A stretch of 64,000 bases of DNA from Xanthobacteraceae bacterium (GCA_019746355.1 JAIESC010000140.1:1-64000), one strand, 5' to 3'; shown: positions 43,166 to 54,200, counted from the first letter of the stretch. The notes: generated by a model not told the origin, from the letters alone. A program made the numbers and translations.

Positions 43166-44146
43166 ATGATCCGCATGCGCCTTGGCGCCGCGCTCAGCGT
43201 CGCATTGCTGGCCACGGGCCTCGCGACACCGACGATCGCCGACGACTATCCGTCGAAGCCGATCAAGTTCATCGTGCCGACCGCACCGGCCGGCGTCGGC
43301 GATCAGATTGTGCGTTTGTTCCAGCAGAAGCTCGGCGAGTCGGGCAGCACCGCAACCATCGTGGTCGAGAACCGCGCGGGCGCCGCGGGCGTGATCGGCA
43401 CCGACGCTGTCGCGAAGGCCGCGCCCGACGGCTACACCTTCCTGGTCGGCAATCACGCGGTGCTGGCGATGCTGCCGCACATGCAGAAGGTGCCCTACGA
43501 GCCGCTGAAAGGTTTCACCCCGGTGCTGCTCGGCGTCACCGTGCCGAACATTCTCGTGGTGCATCCTTCGGTGCCGGCGAAGACCGTGAAAGAGCTGGTG
43601 GATTATGCCAAGGCCAATCCCGGCAAGCTGACCTACGCCTCGCAGGGCGTCGGCGCCTCGGGCCACGTCGCGGCCGAGCTGTTCAAATTGCAAACCGGCA
43701 CCGACATCGTGCACGTGCCCTACAAGGGCGCGGCGCCCGCGGCGCAGGACCTTGCCGCGGGCCACGTCAGCATGATGTTCGACGTGGTCTCGCTCGCGCT
43801 CGGACCGATCCAGGCCGGCCGGGTGCGGCCGCTCGGCGTCACCACCCGCGAGCGCACCTCGGTGCTGCCGGATGTGCCGACCATGATCGAACAGGGAATG
43901 CAGGTCGAGATCGGCGCCTGGTTCGGCTTCCTCGCGCCGGCCGGCACACCGCCGGCGGCGATCACCTGGCTCAACCGCGAGGGCAACAAGGTGCTGTCGC
44001 CGCAGGACGTGAAGGGCCGGTTCATCAACACCGGCGCAGCGGTGCCGCTCGGCACGCCGGATTCCTTTGCCAGGTTCATCGAGGCGGAATCGAACCGCTA
44101 CGGCGAGGTCATCCGGCGCGCCGGCATCAAGATGGAACAGCAGTAA
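43166..44146 (+). CDS. Bug/TctC-family tripartite transporter receptor
   Basis: A 326-residue receptor with signal peptide ending near TPTIADDYPSKP and AGGGAGGA at 43155-43162. Motifs: PIKFIVPTAPAGVGDQIVRLFQQKL, VENRAGAAGVIGTDAVAKAAPDGYTFLVGN, YASQGVGASGHVAAELFKLQTG and WFGFLAPAGTPPAAITWLNREG. The next gene is a tandem paralogue, very similar in the hinge region (YKGAAPAAQDLAAGHVSMMFDVVSLALGPI). Confidence 0.9.
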   Translation: MIRMRLGAALSVALLATGLATPTIADDYPSKPIKFIVPTAPAGVGDQIVRLFQQKLGESGSTATIVVENRAGAAGVIGTDAVAKAAPDGYTFLVGNHAVLAMLPHMQKVPYEPLKGFTPVLLGVTVPNILVVHPSVPAKTVKELVDYAKANPGKLTYASQGVGASGHVAAELFKLQTGTDIVHVPYKGAAPAAQDLAAGHVSMMFDVVSLALGPIQAGRVRPLGVTTRERTSVLPDVPTMIEQGMQVEIGAWFGFLAPAGTPPAAITWLNREGNKVLSPQDVKGRFINTGAAVPLGTPDSFARFIEAESNRYGEVIRRAGIKMEQQ

Positions 44147-44160
44147 CGCGCGGCGCCTCC

Positions 44161-45141
44161 GTGGACGTCTTGAGAATGCGCCTTCGCGTTGCACCACTGG
44201 CGGCGATGGCGATCGCCGCCAGTGCGCTGTTCTGTTCGGCTGCCGTCGCACAGGAATATCCGTCGCGGCCGATCCGGGTGCTGGTGCCGGCCCAGCCCGG
44301 CGGCATCGGCGATATCCTTCCGCGCATCGTCGGGGCGAAGCTCGCGGAAACCGGCACCACGCTGATCGTCGAGAACCGCACCGGCGGCGCGGGTGTCATC
44401 GCGGCCGAGGCGGTCGCGAAGGCCGCGCCCGACGGCTATCTGCTGCTGATGGGCAATCAGGGCCAGCTTTCGATCCGCCCGCTGCTGGCGAAGCTGCCCT
44501 ATGACGCGGCGAAGGATTTTTCGTTCGTCACCCTGATGGTGACGGTGCCGAATATCCTCGTGGTGCATCCGTCCGTGCCGGCCAAAACGCTGCCGGAGCT
44601 GATCGCCTATGCCAAGGCCAATCCCGGGAAGCTCTCCTACGCCTCGCAGGGCATCGGCGCGTCCGGCCACATTGCCGGCGAGCTTCTGAAACTCGCCGCG
44701 GGCGTGGAGATCACCCACGTGCCGTACCGCGGCGCGGCCCCCGCGGCCCAGGACCTCGCCGCGGGCCATGTCAGCATGATGTTCGACGTGGTGTCGCTCG
44801 CGCTCGGGCCGATCAAATCCGGCGCGGTGCGCGCGCTCGGCGTCGCATCGAAAGAGCGCGTCGCCGTGCTGCCCGATGTGCCGACCATGGCGGAAGGCGA
44901 CCATCCGATGGAGGTGGGCGCATGGTTCGGCCTGCTTGCGCCCGCCGGCACGCCGCGGCCGGTGATCGACTGGCTCAACCAGGAAAGCCGGAAGGCGCTG
45001 TCCACTGCCGAAGCCCGTGAGAAATTCGTCGCGCAAGGCGCGACCATGCCGCTCGGCACGCCGGAGGAGTTTCGCGATTTCGTCGCGGCGCAGACCGCGC
45101 GGTTTGCCGACGTCATCCAGCGCGCCGGCATCAGGGAGTAG
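44161..45141 (+). CDS. Bug/TctC-family tripartite transporter receptor, tandem paralogue
   Basis: A 326-residue receptor from GTG 44161, or more compactly 321 residues from ATG 44176 (MRLRVAPLAAMAIAASALFCSAAVAQEYPSRP). Motifs: PIRVLVPAQPGGIGDILPRIVG, VENRTGGAGVIAAEAVAKAAPDGYLLLMGNQ and YRGAAPAAQDLAAGHVSMMFDVVSLALGPIKSG. The last segment is almost identical to the preceding gene and shows recent duplication. Its last 11 bp overlap the end of the convergent MFS gene. Confidence 0.9.
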   Translation: MDVLRMRLRVAPLAAMAIAASALFCSAAVAQEYPSRPIRVLVPAQPGGIGDILPRIVGAKLAETGTTLIVENRTGGAGVIAAEAVAKAAPDGYLLLMGNQGQLSIRPLLAKLPYDAAKDFSFVTLMVTVPNILVVHPSVPAKTLPELIAYAKANPGKLSYASQGIGASGHIAGELLKLAAGVEITHVPYRGAAPAAQDLAAGHVSMMFDVVSLALGPIKSGAVRALGVASKERVAVLPDVPTMAEGDHPMEVGAWFGLLAPAGTPRPVIDWLNQESRKALSTAEAREKFVAQGATMPLGTPEEFRDFVAAQTARFADVIQRAGIRE

Positions 45142-46342
45142 ACGCGCGTCCGGTGCGCTTCAGCAGGTACGGAACTAAGCCCGCGATCAGGGTGAGCGAG
45201 CCGCACAGCAGCGTGACCACGAGCATCGGCCGCGGCGTGCCGTCGGCAAGATGGCCGTAAAGCTGCGACGAGATCGCGGCGCACAGGTTCTGCAGGAACA
45301 CGCCGATGCCCGCCGCCGTGCCGGCAAGCCGCGGAATCTCCGACATCGCCGCGGCCTGGCCGTAGGGCATCGCAAGACCCTGCGCCATGGTGATGAAGAA
45401 ACCGGGAATGAAGAAGGCGAGCGGCACGACGAGGCCCGACAACAGCGTCACCGCCTGCGCGGTCACCGTCACGATCGCGAGCAGCGAGCCGGCCAGCACC
45501 ATCGTCTCGGTCGAGAAGCGCGTGCCAAGCCGGGTTGAGATGAAATTGCCGGTGAAGAACCCCACCGGGAACATGATGAAATAGAGCCCGAACTCGGTCG
45601 CTGGCCGGTGCAGCAGCTCGGACATCAGCGAGGCGGACGCCACTGCCATGACCATGAACGTCCCGGTGTTGAAGCCGGACTGGAACACGAAGCCGTTGAA
45701 GCGCAAACGGCGGAACAGCGCGCCATAGCTCGCGGCCACACTCTCCTGCGACTTGACCCGGCTGGCCGGCGGCAGCGTTTCGGCCATCACCAGCCAGGCC
45801 AGAACGGTAATCGCGCCGCCTGCGATCAGCGCAAAGCCGAACACGCTGCGCCAGCCGAAGGCGTCGATCAGAAGGCCGCCCATGAACGGCGACACCATCG
45901 GTCCGAGCGTGCCGAACATGGTGAGGTAGGCGATGGCCTTGACCAGCTGCTCGGCGCGGAACGCGTCGCGGGCAATGGCGCGCACCAGCGTCAGCGAACA
46001 GCCTGCGCCGATCGCCTGGATCAGGCGGCCCGCCACCAGCGCGTTCGCGGTCTCGGCAATGGCCGAGACGATGCTGCCGATCAGAAACAGCACCAGACCC
46101 GACAGCAGCACCGGCCGGCGGCCGTAGCGGTCCGACAGCGAGCCGTAGAACAGCGTGGCGAAGGCCATGCCGAACAGAGAGATGCTGAAGGTGAGCTGGG
46201 CGTGCGCATCGGTGAGCCCCAGCGCGGCCTTGACCGCGGGAATCACCGGAAAGAACAGATGCACCGCGAGCGGCGTGATCAGCGCGGTGAGGCCCAGCGC
46301 GAGGATGAAAAGTTTGCCCGGCGGGCGCTTGGTCGGCTCCAT
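45131..46342 (-). CDS. Bcr/CflA-type MFS efflux transporter
   Basis: A 403-residue carrier with 12 hydrophobic helices. FILALGLTALITPLAVHLFFPVIPAVKAALGLTDAHAQLTFSISLFGMAFATLFYGSLSDRYGRRPVLLSG is the typical first-half signature of the Bcr/CflA drug:H+ antiporters, with GRLIQAIGAGCSLTLVRAIARDAF in helix 4. It may export a catabolic intermediate or inhibitor. It follows the amidohydrolase on the same strand (6 bp gap), so it belongs to the 47296-46349-45131 operon. Confidence 0.85.
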   Translation of the reverse strand: MEPTKRPPGKLFILALGLTALITPLAVHLFFPVIPAVKAALGLTDAHAQLTFSISLFGMAFATLFYGSLSDRYGRRPVLLSGLVLFLIGSIVSAIAETANALVAGRLIQAIGAGCSLTLVRAIARDAFRAEQLVKAIAYLTMFGTLGPMVSPFMGGLLIDAFGWRSVFGFALIAGGAITVLAWLVMAETLPPASRVKSQESVAASYGALFRRLRFNGFVFQSGFNTGTFMVMAVASASLMSELLHRPATEFGLYFIMFPVGFFTGNFISTRLGTRFSTETMVLAGSLLAIVTVTAQAVTLLSGLVVPLAFFIPGFFITMAQGLAMPYGQAAAMSEIPRLAGTAAGIGVFLQNLCAAISSQLYGHLADGTPRPMLVVTLLCGSLTLIAGLVPYLLKRTGRASTP

Positions 46343-46348
46343 CGCGAA

Positions 46349-47293
46349 CTACGCAAACTCCGGGAACAGCCGCAGCGCGTTGCCGCGGTCGATGGCGGCG
46401 CGCTGCGCGAGCGTGATGGCGTCAAGCGCTTGGTAGGTCTTCATCGCCTCGGACGTCACATTGGTGTTGGCGAACGGCCAGTCGGTGCCGAACACGATCT
46501 GATCGGGAGCCGCGACATTCTCGAGGCAGCCCCAGGTCTGCGCGCCCGGCGAGAGCGCGTTGTCGTACCAGAAGCGGCGCAACAGCGCGAACACCTCGTC
46601 CTTCGAGAGCTGCTTCAGGCGCTTGTCGATCGTCGGCGAGACCGACAATCGCCAGGAGAAATACGGCACCAGCCCGCCGGCATGCGGCAGGATGAAACGG
46701 ATGCGCGGATAGCGCTCAAGCGCGCCGCCGAACATCAGGTTCACCACCGCGCGCGTGGTGTCGAACAGATATTCCATCATGAAGAACGGCCAGGGCAGCT
46801 TCACGTCCTTGCTCAGCGGATGGGTGCCGGGATGCACGAACACCACGCCGTCACGGGCGTTCAGCGCCTCCATCACCGGATCGAACCTCGGATCGCCGAG
46901 GAAGATGCCGTCATAGCTTGCGAACAGGCTGACGCCGGAGAACTTCAGCGTGTCGAGGCAATAGCCGATCTCGTCCACCGCGTGGCGGACGTCCCACATC
47001 GACACCGTGCCGAATGCGCCGAAGCGCTTGCCGTGCCTGGCATTCAGCTCCGCCGAATAGTCGTTGCAGCGCCGCGCCAACGCCTTGGCCGCGTCGGGCT
47101 TGCAGAACTGCACGCCGGGCTGGCCGAGCGACAACAACGCCGTGGCGATGCCGAACCGGTCCATGACCTCCAGCGCCAGCTCCGGCGACCAGTCCGGATA
47201 GCGGCCGATCGCCGGGCCAGAGCCCGCCGCATAGACCATGTCCGCATAGAACTGCGGGATCATGTGAAAGTGGACGTCGATCCGTCCAGCCAT
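46349..47293 (-). CDS. Amidohydrolase-family protein, ACMSD/decarboxylase-like
   Basis: A 314-residue TIM-barrel protein. The start MAGRIDVHFHMIPQFYADMV carries the His-x-His metal pair; VVFVHPGTHPL, FILPHAGGLVPYFSWRL and QIVFGTDWPF supply the other metal and catalytic positions. This is the 2-amino-3-carboxymuconate semialdehyde decarboxylase-like branch, acting on carboxylated aromatic or muconate compounds. It begins 2 bp after the aldolase stop, so the two are translated together. Confidence 0.83.
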   Translation of the reverse strand: MAGRIDVHFHMIPQFYADMVYAAGSGPAIGRYPDWSPELALEVMDRFGIATALLSLGQPGVQFCKPDAAKALARRCNDYSAELNARHGKRFGAFGTVSMWDVRHAVDEIGYCLDTLKFSGVSLFASYDGIFLGDPRFDPVMEALNARDGVVFVHPGTHPLSKDVKLPWPFFMMEYLFDTTRAVVNLMFGGALERYPRIRFILPHAGGLVPYFSWRLSVSPTIDKRLKQLSKDEVFALLRRFWYDNALSPGAQTWGCLENVAAPDQIVFGTDWPFANTNVTSEAMKTYQALDAITLAQRAAIDRGNALRLFPEFA

Positions 47294-47295
47294 CC

Positions 47296-48036
47296 TCACA
47301 CCCCGCCTCCGCTCTCGGCCAGCATCTCGCCGCAGCCGGCACGGCGCGCCCAGTATTCCCAGCCGCGCTGCATTTCCGGCGAGCCGGCGCGGAAGCGGTT
47401 GCGCGTCCTGATCTCGCCCTCCGACAGCGCCTTGAACTCGCCCATCCGCATGGCGGCGAGCAGGATGCGGGCGTTGCGCGGCAGATACACCGACATCCGC
47501 ACGAGCTTGAGCAGGCCTTCGGCCGCGGCCGAAAAGCCGTGGCCGCGCATCAGCACGACCGCGTTCGGCCCCAGCACGCGGGCCATATCGCGGCCCTGCT
47601 CCATGTTGATCACCAGCAGGTTGGTCTCGTCGCCGAACTTTTCCGCGATATCCCATACCGGCACGTGCGCGCCCATGTCGCTCGCCACATGCGCGACGCA
47701 GCACAGCGGCGTCTTCGAGATGCTGAACGGCAGGACATCCTCGGCGTGCGAGTGAACCACCGCGTTGATCTCGGGTCGCGCCTCATAGATCGCGCCATGG
47801 ATGAAGCGCTCGAGGTAGGCCGGCCGCGTGTCGCTCACCGGCGTGCCGTCGAGGCGGAACTCGATGATGTCGTCGCGGGTGACGAATTCCGGGCTGAGCG
47901 AGCGCGACAGGAGATAGTGGTCCGGCTTCTGCGGATGACGGATGCTGACATGGCCATAGGCGTCGACCACGTCCTCCTTCGCCAGAATCCGGTTGGCGAT
48001 CACCAGATCGCCCACCGCACGCGCCAGATCGTCCAT
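47296..48036 (-). CDS. Class II aldolase/adducin-family protein
   Basis: A 246-residue protein of the fuculose-phosphate-aldolase fold. Zinc ligands are expected in INAVVHSHAEDVLPFSI and VVLMRGHGFSAAAEG. Members are zinc-dependent aldolases or decarboxylases acting on hydroxy acids. It is the first gene of a three-gene operon with the amidohydrolase and the Bcr/CflA carrier. Confidence 0.85.
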   Translation of the reverse strand: MDDLARAVGDLVIANRILAKEDVVDAYGHVSIRHPQKPDHYLLSRSLSPEFVTRDDIIEFRLDGTPVSDTRPAYLERFIHGAIYEARPEINAVVHSHAEDVLPFSISKTPLCCVAHVASDMGAHVPVWDIAEKFGDETNLLVINMEQGRDMARVLGPNAVVLMRGHGFSAAAEGLLKLVRMSVYLPRNARILLAAMRMGEFKALSEGEIRTRNRFRAGSPEMQRGWEYWARRAGCGEMLAESGGGV

Positions 48037-48162
48037 GCCGTCCTCCCGGGCTCACGCCCGGGCAACCGCGAGCGCGTTGCCGCGCACGTTAACGGAACGA
48101 CGAAATGGAGTCTTGAGGAATGGCCGCGAATGCCGGCAGGGCTGGCATTCGCGTCAAGCGCG

Positions 48163-48282
48163 GCGCAGCTTCGTAGCCCGCATGGAGCGAAGCGGAATGC
48201 GGGACCGCCGTCCCGGATTTCGCCATAGCGTGTCGAAGACGCGCGTAAACGCGCTTATCGCTTCATCCGGGCTACAGCGCCG
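48163..48282. repeat. Palindromic intergenic element carrying the 33-nt module
   Basis: This element has arms of the common TAGCCCGCATGGAGCGAAGCG ... CGCTTCATCCGGGCTA type (about 48173-48197 and 48258-48277). The inner CCCGGATTTCG is followed by the module at 48225-48257 with stems GCGTGTC-GAA-GACGCGC (one T-G pair) and GCGCGT-AA-ACGCGC. It lies in the gap between the aldolase gene and the giant TPR gene. Confidence 0.6.
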
Positions 48283-48290
48283 TGACGTGC

Positions 48291-51200
48291 CTACCGCCAG
48301 AAGCTGAACCGGCCGCCGGCCTGCACGCCGACCTTGGAGAACTCGTCGGCGATGCTCGGCTTGATGCCCTTGGCCACCTCGAAGTCGGCGTTGCTCGCCT
48401 CGACGTCGCCCTTCATCAGCTTCGCGACACCGCGACCGTAGAGCGCCGCCGGCGCGTTCGGGTTGAGCTTCAGCGCCTCGTCGTAGTCGGTCAGCGCCTG
48501 TTCCGGCTGGCCCATCTTGAGATAGGCCATGCCGCGATTGTCGAGCGCCGAAGCGTTGTTGGGCTTGAGGTTGAGCGAGGCGCTGCAGTCCTCCACCGCG
48601 GCCTTCAGGTCGCCGACGATGGCACGGGCGCCGCAACGCCGGTTGAGCGCCTCGGCGTTGTCGGGCTGAAGCTTGATCGCCTGGTTGTAGTACTGGATCG
48701 CCTGCTTGTAGTCGCGCGTGCCGTAGAAGATGTTGGCACGGTTGTAGTGGGCCACCGCCGGTGCGGCGTTGTTCTTGATGGTCTGGTTGACCTCCTGGAT
48801 CACGCGGTCGTCGTCGCGGCGGTTTTCGTAAGCGCTGGCCCGGTTATTCGGCGGGATCGCAAAGCTCGCCGCGCTGCGGACCATCGCGTCGGTGTCTGGC
48901 GTCGCCATGTCGAAGTCGCGCTTGTCGTAGCTCGTGATGCCGCGCTCGCGGAACGCGCCCGCCGCGTTCGGATTGAGCTTGATCGCGGCGTTGAGGTCGG
49001 TCGAGGCGCGATCGAACTCGCGCTTGTCGTAATAGGCGATGCCGCGGTTGTAGAGCGCCAGCGCATAGTTCGGATCGAGCTTGATCGCCTGCTGATAGTC
49101 GGCGATGGCGCGGTCGGTGTCGCCCTTGTTCCGGTAGGCGAAGCCGCGGTTGTTGTAGACCAGCGGATCGTTCGGGTTGAGCTTGAGCGACTGGTTGAAG
49201 TCGGCGATGGCGCGGTCGTAGTCGCGCTTATCGTCGTAGGCGAGGCCGCGGCTGTTGTAGGCAGCCGCGTAGCTCGGCTCGAGCTTGATCGCCGCGGTCT
49301 GATCGGCAATCGCGCGGTCGTATTCCTTCTTCAGGAAATAGGCGTTGCCGCGGTTGTAGAGCGCAACCGTGTAGTTCGGATCGAGCTTCAGCGCCGCGTC
49401 GAAATCCGCCACCGCGCGGTCGGGATCGCCCTTGTTGCGCCAGGCGAAGCCACGGTTGTGGAAGGCGCGCGGATCCTTCGGATCGAGCTTGATCGCCTGG
49501 TCGAGGTCAGCGATGGCGCGGTCCATATCGCCCTTCATGCCGAACGCCGCACCGCGGTTGTTGAAGCCGATCGCCATGCCCGGGTCGAGCTTCACCGCCT
49601 GATCGAAGCTCGCCAGCGCCTTGTCGATCTCGCCGCGGCTGCGATAGCCGAGGCCGAGGTTGTTGAACGCCGCCGCGTTCTTCGGCTCGATCTGAGCGAC
49701 GCGGGCGAAATCGGCAAGCGCCCGGTCGAGCTCGCCCTTCTCGCGCAGCACCAGGCCGCGGTTGTAGAGCGCGAGCGCGTAGTTCGCATTGAGCTTGATC
49801 GCCTGGTCGAGGTCGGCCATGGCGCGGTCGTAGTCCTTCTTCTCGTAGTAGGCGTTGCCGCGGTTGAAGTAGGCGGCCGCCTGGTTGGCATCGAGCTTGA
49901 TCGCCGCCTCGTAGTCGGCCGCGGCCTTGGCCATGTCGCCCTTCACCCGGTAGGCGTAGCCGCGATTGTTCAGCGCCAGCGCATCGCTCGGGTTGAGCTT
50001 CAGCGCCTGATCGAAATCGGCGATGGCGCGGTCGGTGTCGCCCTTCACGCCGTAGGCGACGCCGCGGTCGTAGTAGGCGACCGCAAGGCCCGGATTGAGC
50101 TTGATGGCCTGCTCGAGGTCGGCGATGGCGCGGTCGAACTCGCGTTTCGTGAGGTAAGCGTTGCCGCGCGCATAGAGCGCCGCCATGTGGCTCGGGTTGT
50201 GTCTGATCGCCGCCTCGAAGTCGGCAATCGCCCGGTCGAGCTCGCCGCGGTTCCGCAAGGTCAGGCCGCGGTTATAGAACGCAAGCGCGTTGCGCGGATC
50301 GAGCTTGATCGCCTGGTCGAAGTCCGCCACCGCCCTGTCGAAATCGCCGCGCGCGCCATAGACGAGGCCGCGGTCGCTCAACGCCAGCGCGTAGTTCGGG
50401 TTGAGCTTCAGCGCCTGGTTCTGGTCGGCGATGGCGCGGTCGATGTCGCGCTTGTTGGCGAAAGCATTGCCGCGGTTGTGATAGACGACCGGATCGCTCG
50501 GGTTGAGCTTGATCGCCTCGTTGTAGCTTTCGATGGCGCGGTCGTACTCGCCCTTGTCGTAATAGGCGTTGCCGCGGTTGTAGTGCGCGAACGCGTAGGT
50601 CGGGTTGATCTGGATCGCCTGCTCGTAGTCGGCGAGCGCCCGGCCGGCATCGCCCTTCACGCTGAAGGCGACGCCGCGGTTGACGTAGGCCGGCGCGCCC
50701 TTGGTGTCGAGCGTGATGGCCTGGTCGAAATCCTTGATCGCGCGGTCGAGCTCGCCCTTGGCGCCGTACGCCAGGCCGCGATCGTTGAACGCCCGCGATG
50801 CATTGCCGTCGAGCTTGATCGCCTGATCGAGATCGGCAATCGCCTTGTCGTAGTCGCGCTGGCGCGCCAGCGCATTGCCGCGGTTGTGATAGGCGAGCGC
50901 GATCTTGCCGTCGAGCTTGATCGCTTGCGAGAAGTCGGCGATGGCGCGATCGAAGTCCTGCCGGCCGTAATGCGCCATGCCGCGGTTGTAGTAGGCGAAC
51001 GCATCCTTCGGATCGAGCTTGATCGTGGTGTCGAAGTCGGCGAGCGCGCGGTCGTAGTCGCGGCGCTCATAGTGCGTCAGGCCGCGATCGTAGTAGGCCA
51101 GCGCGCTGCGCGGATCGAGCTTGATCGCCTGATCGAAGTCGGTCAGCGCACGGTCGAGGTCGCGCTTGCCGTAATGCGCGTTGCCGCGGTTGTAATAGGC

Positions 51201-54200
51201 CGGCGCGTGATTGGGGTTGATCCGGACCGACTGGTTGAAGTCGGCGAGCGCCCTGTCGAACTCGCCCTTGGAAGCCGCCTCCAGGCCGCGGTCGTTGTAG
51301 GCGAGCGCGAAGCTCGGGTTGATCCTGAGCTGCTTCGGCGGCTCGGCGGCGCCCCGGTCGTAGCCGAGCTGCCGGTTGGCGCGGTCCTTCGGATCGGCCG
51401 CGACCGTCATCTTGACGTCGAGCTTGACGAGCTGCTCGAAGTCGGCGATCGCGCGCTCGTAGTCGTTCTTGTCGTAGCGCGCGACGCCGCGGTCGTGCAG
51501 CGCCAGCACGTTGGCGGGGTCGAGCGCGATCACCTGATCGAAGCTGGCGATGGCGCGGTCGAAGTCGAGCTTGTCGTAATGCGTCGTGCCGCGGTTGTAG
51601 AGCGCGACCGCGTACTTCGCATCGAGCTTGATCGCCGCGTCGAAGTCGGCGATCGCGCGCTCCGCCTGGCCCTTGTTGCGGTAGGCGACGCCGCGGTTGT
51701 TCAGCGCGACGGCGTTGCTCGGATCGAGCTTGACGACCTGGTCGAAGTCCTTGATGGCGCGGTCGCTGTCGCCCTTGGCGCCGTAGGCGATGGCACGGTC
51801 GTTGTAGGCGGCGAAATTGTTGGAATCGAGCTTCATCGCCTGGGTCAGGTCGGCGATCGCGCGGTCGTAGTCGCCGCGGTCGTGCTGGGCCAGGCCGCGA
51901 TTGTGGAACGCCGCCGCGAAGCCCGGATTGATCCTGATGGCGCGGTCGAAGTCCGCCACCGCGCGCTCGTTGTCGCCGCGGGCGCGATGGGCCAGGCCGC
52001 GATTGTGGAAGGCGATGTCGAAGTTCGGATTGTGCCGCACCGCCTGATCGAAGTCGGCGATGGCGCGGTCGGCGCGGCCCTTGGCGAGGTGGGCTGCGCC
52101 GCGTTCGTGATAGGCCACGGCGAAGCCCGGGTTGAGCTTGATCGCGGCGTCGAGGTCGGCAATGGCGCGGTCGAAGTCCCGCTTCGCCGCGAGCGCGCTG
52201 CCGCGGCTGTAGAGGCTCTGCGCGTCGTTCGGATTGAGCTTGATCGCGGCATCGAAATCCTTGATCGCGCCGTCGAGATCGCCTTTGCCGCGCAGCATCT
52301 GGCCGCGGTGCGTGTAGGCCGTCTCATATTTCGGGTTGGCGGCGATCGCCGCCGAGAAATCGGCGATGGCCCGGTCGGTCTCGCCCTTCTCCCGGTAGAT
52401 CAGGCCACGGTTGTTGAAGGCGATGTCGTATTTGGGATTGACCTTGACCGCCTGGTTGAAGTCCTCGATGGCGCGGTCGACGTCGCCGCGGGCCTTATAG
52501 GTCAGGCCGCGGTTGTTGTAGGCAATGTCGTAGTTCGGGTTGAGCCGGATCGCCTGGGTGAAATCGGCGATGGCGCGGTCGGTCTTGCCGGTCGCGGCAT
52601 TGACCAGGCCGCGGTCGTTGTAGGCGCCGGCGAACTTGCCGTCGAGCCGGATCGCGTTGTCGAGATCGGCAAGCGCCCGACTGAAGTCCTGCCGGTTGCT
52701 GTAGGCCAGACCGCGGCTCGCATAAGCCGCCGCAAATTTCGGATCGAGCTTGATCGCCTGATCGAAGTCGGCGATGGCGCGGCCGCTGTCGCCCTTGTCG
52801 CGATAAGCCAGGCCACGGTCGTGATACGGCTGCGGGCTGTTCGGGTTGAGCCGGATCGCCTGATTGAAATCCTCGATGGCGCGGTTGTAGTCGCGCTTGT
52901 CGTAATACGTCGTGCCGCGGTTGGCGTAGGCCGCCGCGAACTTCGGGTCGAGCTTGATCGCCTGCTCGAAGTCGGCAATCGCCTCGTCGCTCAGACCCCT
53001 GTTCCACAGCGCGAAGCCGCGATTGTTGTACGCCGCCGCGCTCTTCGGATTGATCTTGAGCGCCTGGCCGAAATCGGCGGCTGCGCGCTCGAAGTCGCGC
53101 CGATCGCGATAGATCGCGCCGCGGTTGACGTAGGCCTGCTCGTAGTTCGGATTGGCCTTGATCGCGGCGTCGAAGTCGGCGAGCGCGCGCTCGTGGTCGC
53201 GCTTGCCCTGATAGGCCTCGCCGCGATTGTTGAAGGCGACGGCGAACTTCGGATCGAGGCGGACCGCCTGATCGAAGTCCTGGATGCCGCGGTCGGTCTC
53301 GCCCTTGGCGAGGTAGGCGAGGCCGCGGATGTTGAACGCCAGCGGATAGTTCGGCCGGCCGTTGATCGCCTGGTTGAGGTCGTTGATGGCGCGGTCGTAG
53401 TCGCGCCGCTCGAAATAAGCGAGGCCGCGGCTGTAGTAGGTCGGCGCATAACCCGGGTTGATGCGGATCGCCTGCTCGTAGTCGGCGAGCGCCTTGTCGA
53501 ACTCGCGGCGCTCCCAATAGGCGAGGCCGCGGTTATAGAACGCAAGCGCATTGCGCGCGTCCATGCGGATCGACTGGCTGAAGTCGGCCACGGCGCGGTC
53601 GAGGTCACCCTTGTCGCGGGCGGCGAGGCCGCGGTTGTAATAGGGCAGCGGGTTCTTCGGATCGAGCTTGATCGACCGGTCGAAGTCGGCGAGCGACTTG
53701 TCCATGTCGCCCATCGCCCGATAGGTCAGGCCGCGATTGTAGTAAGCGAGCGAATCCCGCGGATCGAGCTCGATGGCCTTGCTCAAATCGGTCACCGCCT
53801 TCTGGTAATCGTGGCGGTCGTAGTAGACGACGCCGCGATCGTAGTAGGCGAGCGCGTAGTTCGGATTGATCTTGAGCGCCTGGTTGTAGTCCTGGATGGC
53901 GCGATCGTAGTCGCGCTTGTCGTAGTAGGCGTTACCGCGGTTGTAGTAGGCCAGCGCGAAGTCCGGGCTGATCAGGATCGCCTGATCGTAGCTGTTGAGC
54001 GCGGCATCGGTCTCACCCTTGTTGCGATAGGCGAGACCGCGGTTGTTGAAGGCAAGCGAGTCCTTCGGATTGATCTGGATGGCCAGCTCGAAATCCTTGA
54101 TCGCGCTGTCGGTTTCACCCTTCGACACATAAGCGAGGCCGCGGTCGTTGATCGCCGCACTGAAGCTCGAATTGATCTTGGTCGCCGCGTCGAAATCGCG

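Noticed and set aside
45608..47755. Forward-strand open frame of 715 codons.
   Set aside because: It covers three well-supported reverse-strand genes (Bcr/CflA, amidohydrolase, aldolase) and has no recognisable domain.
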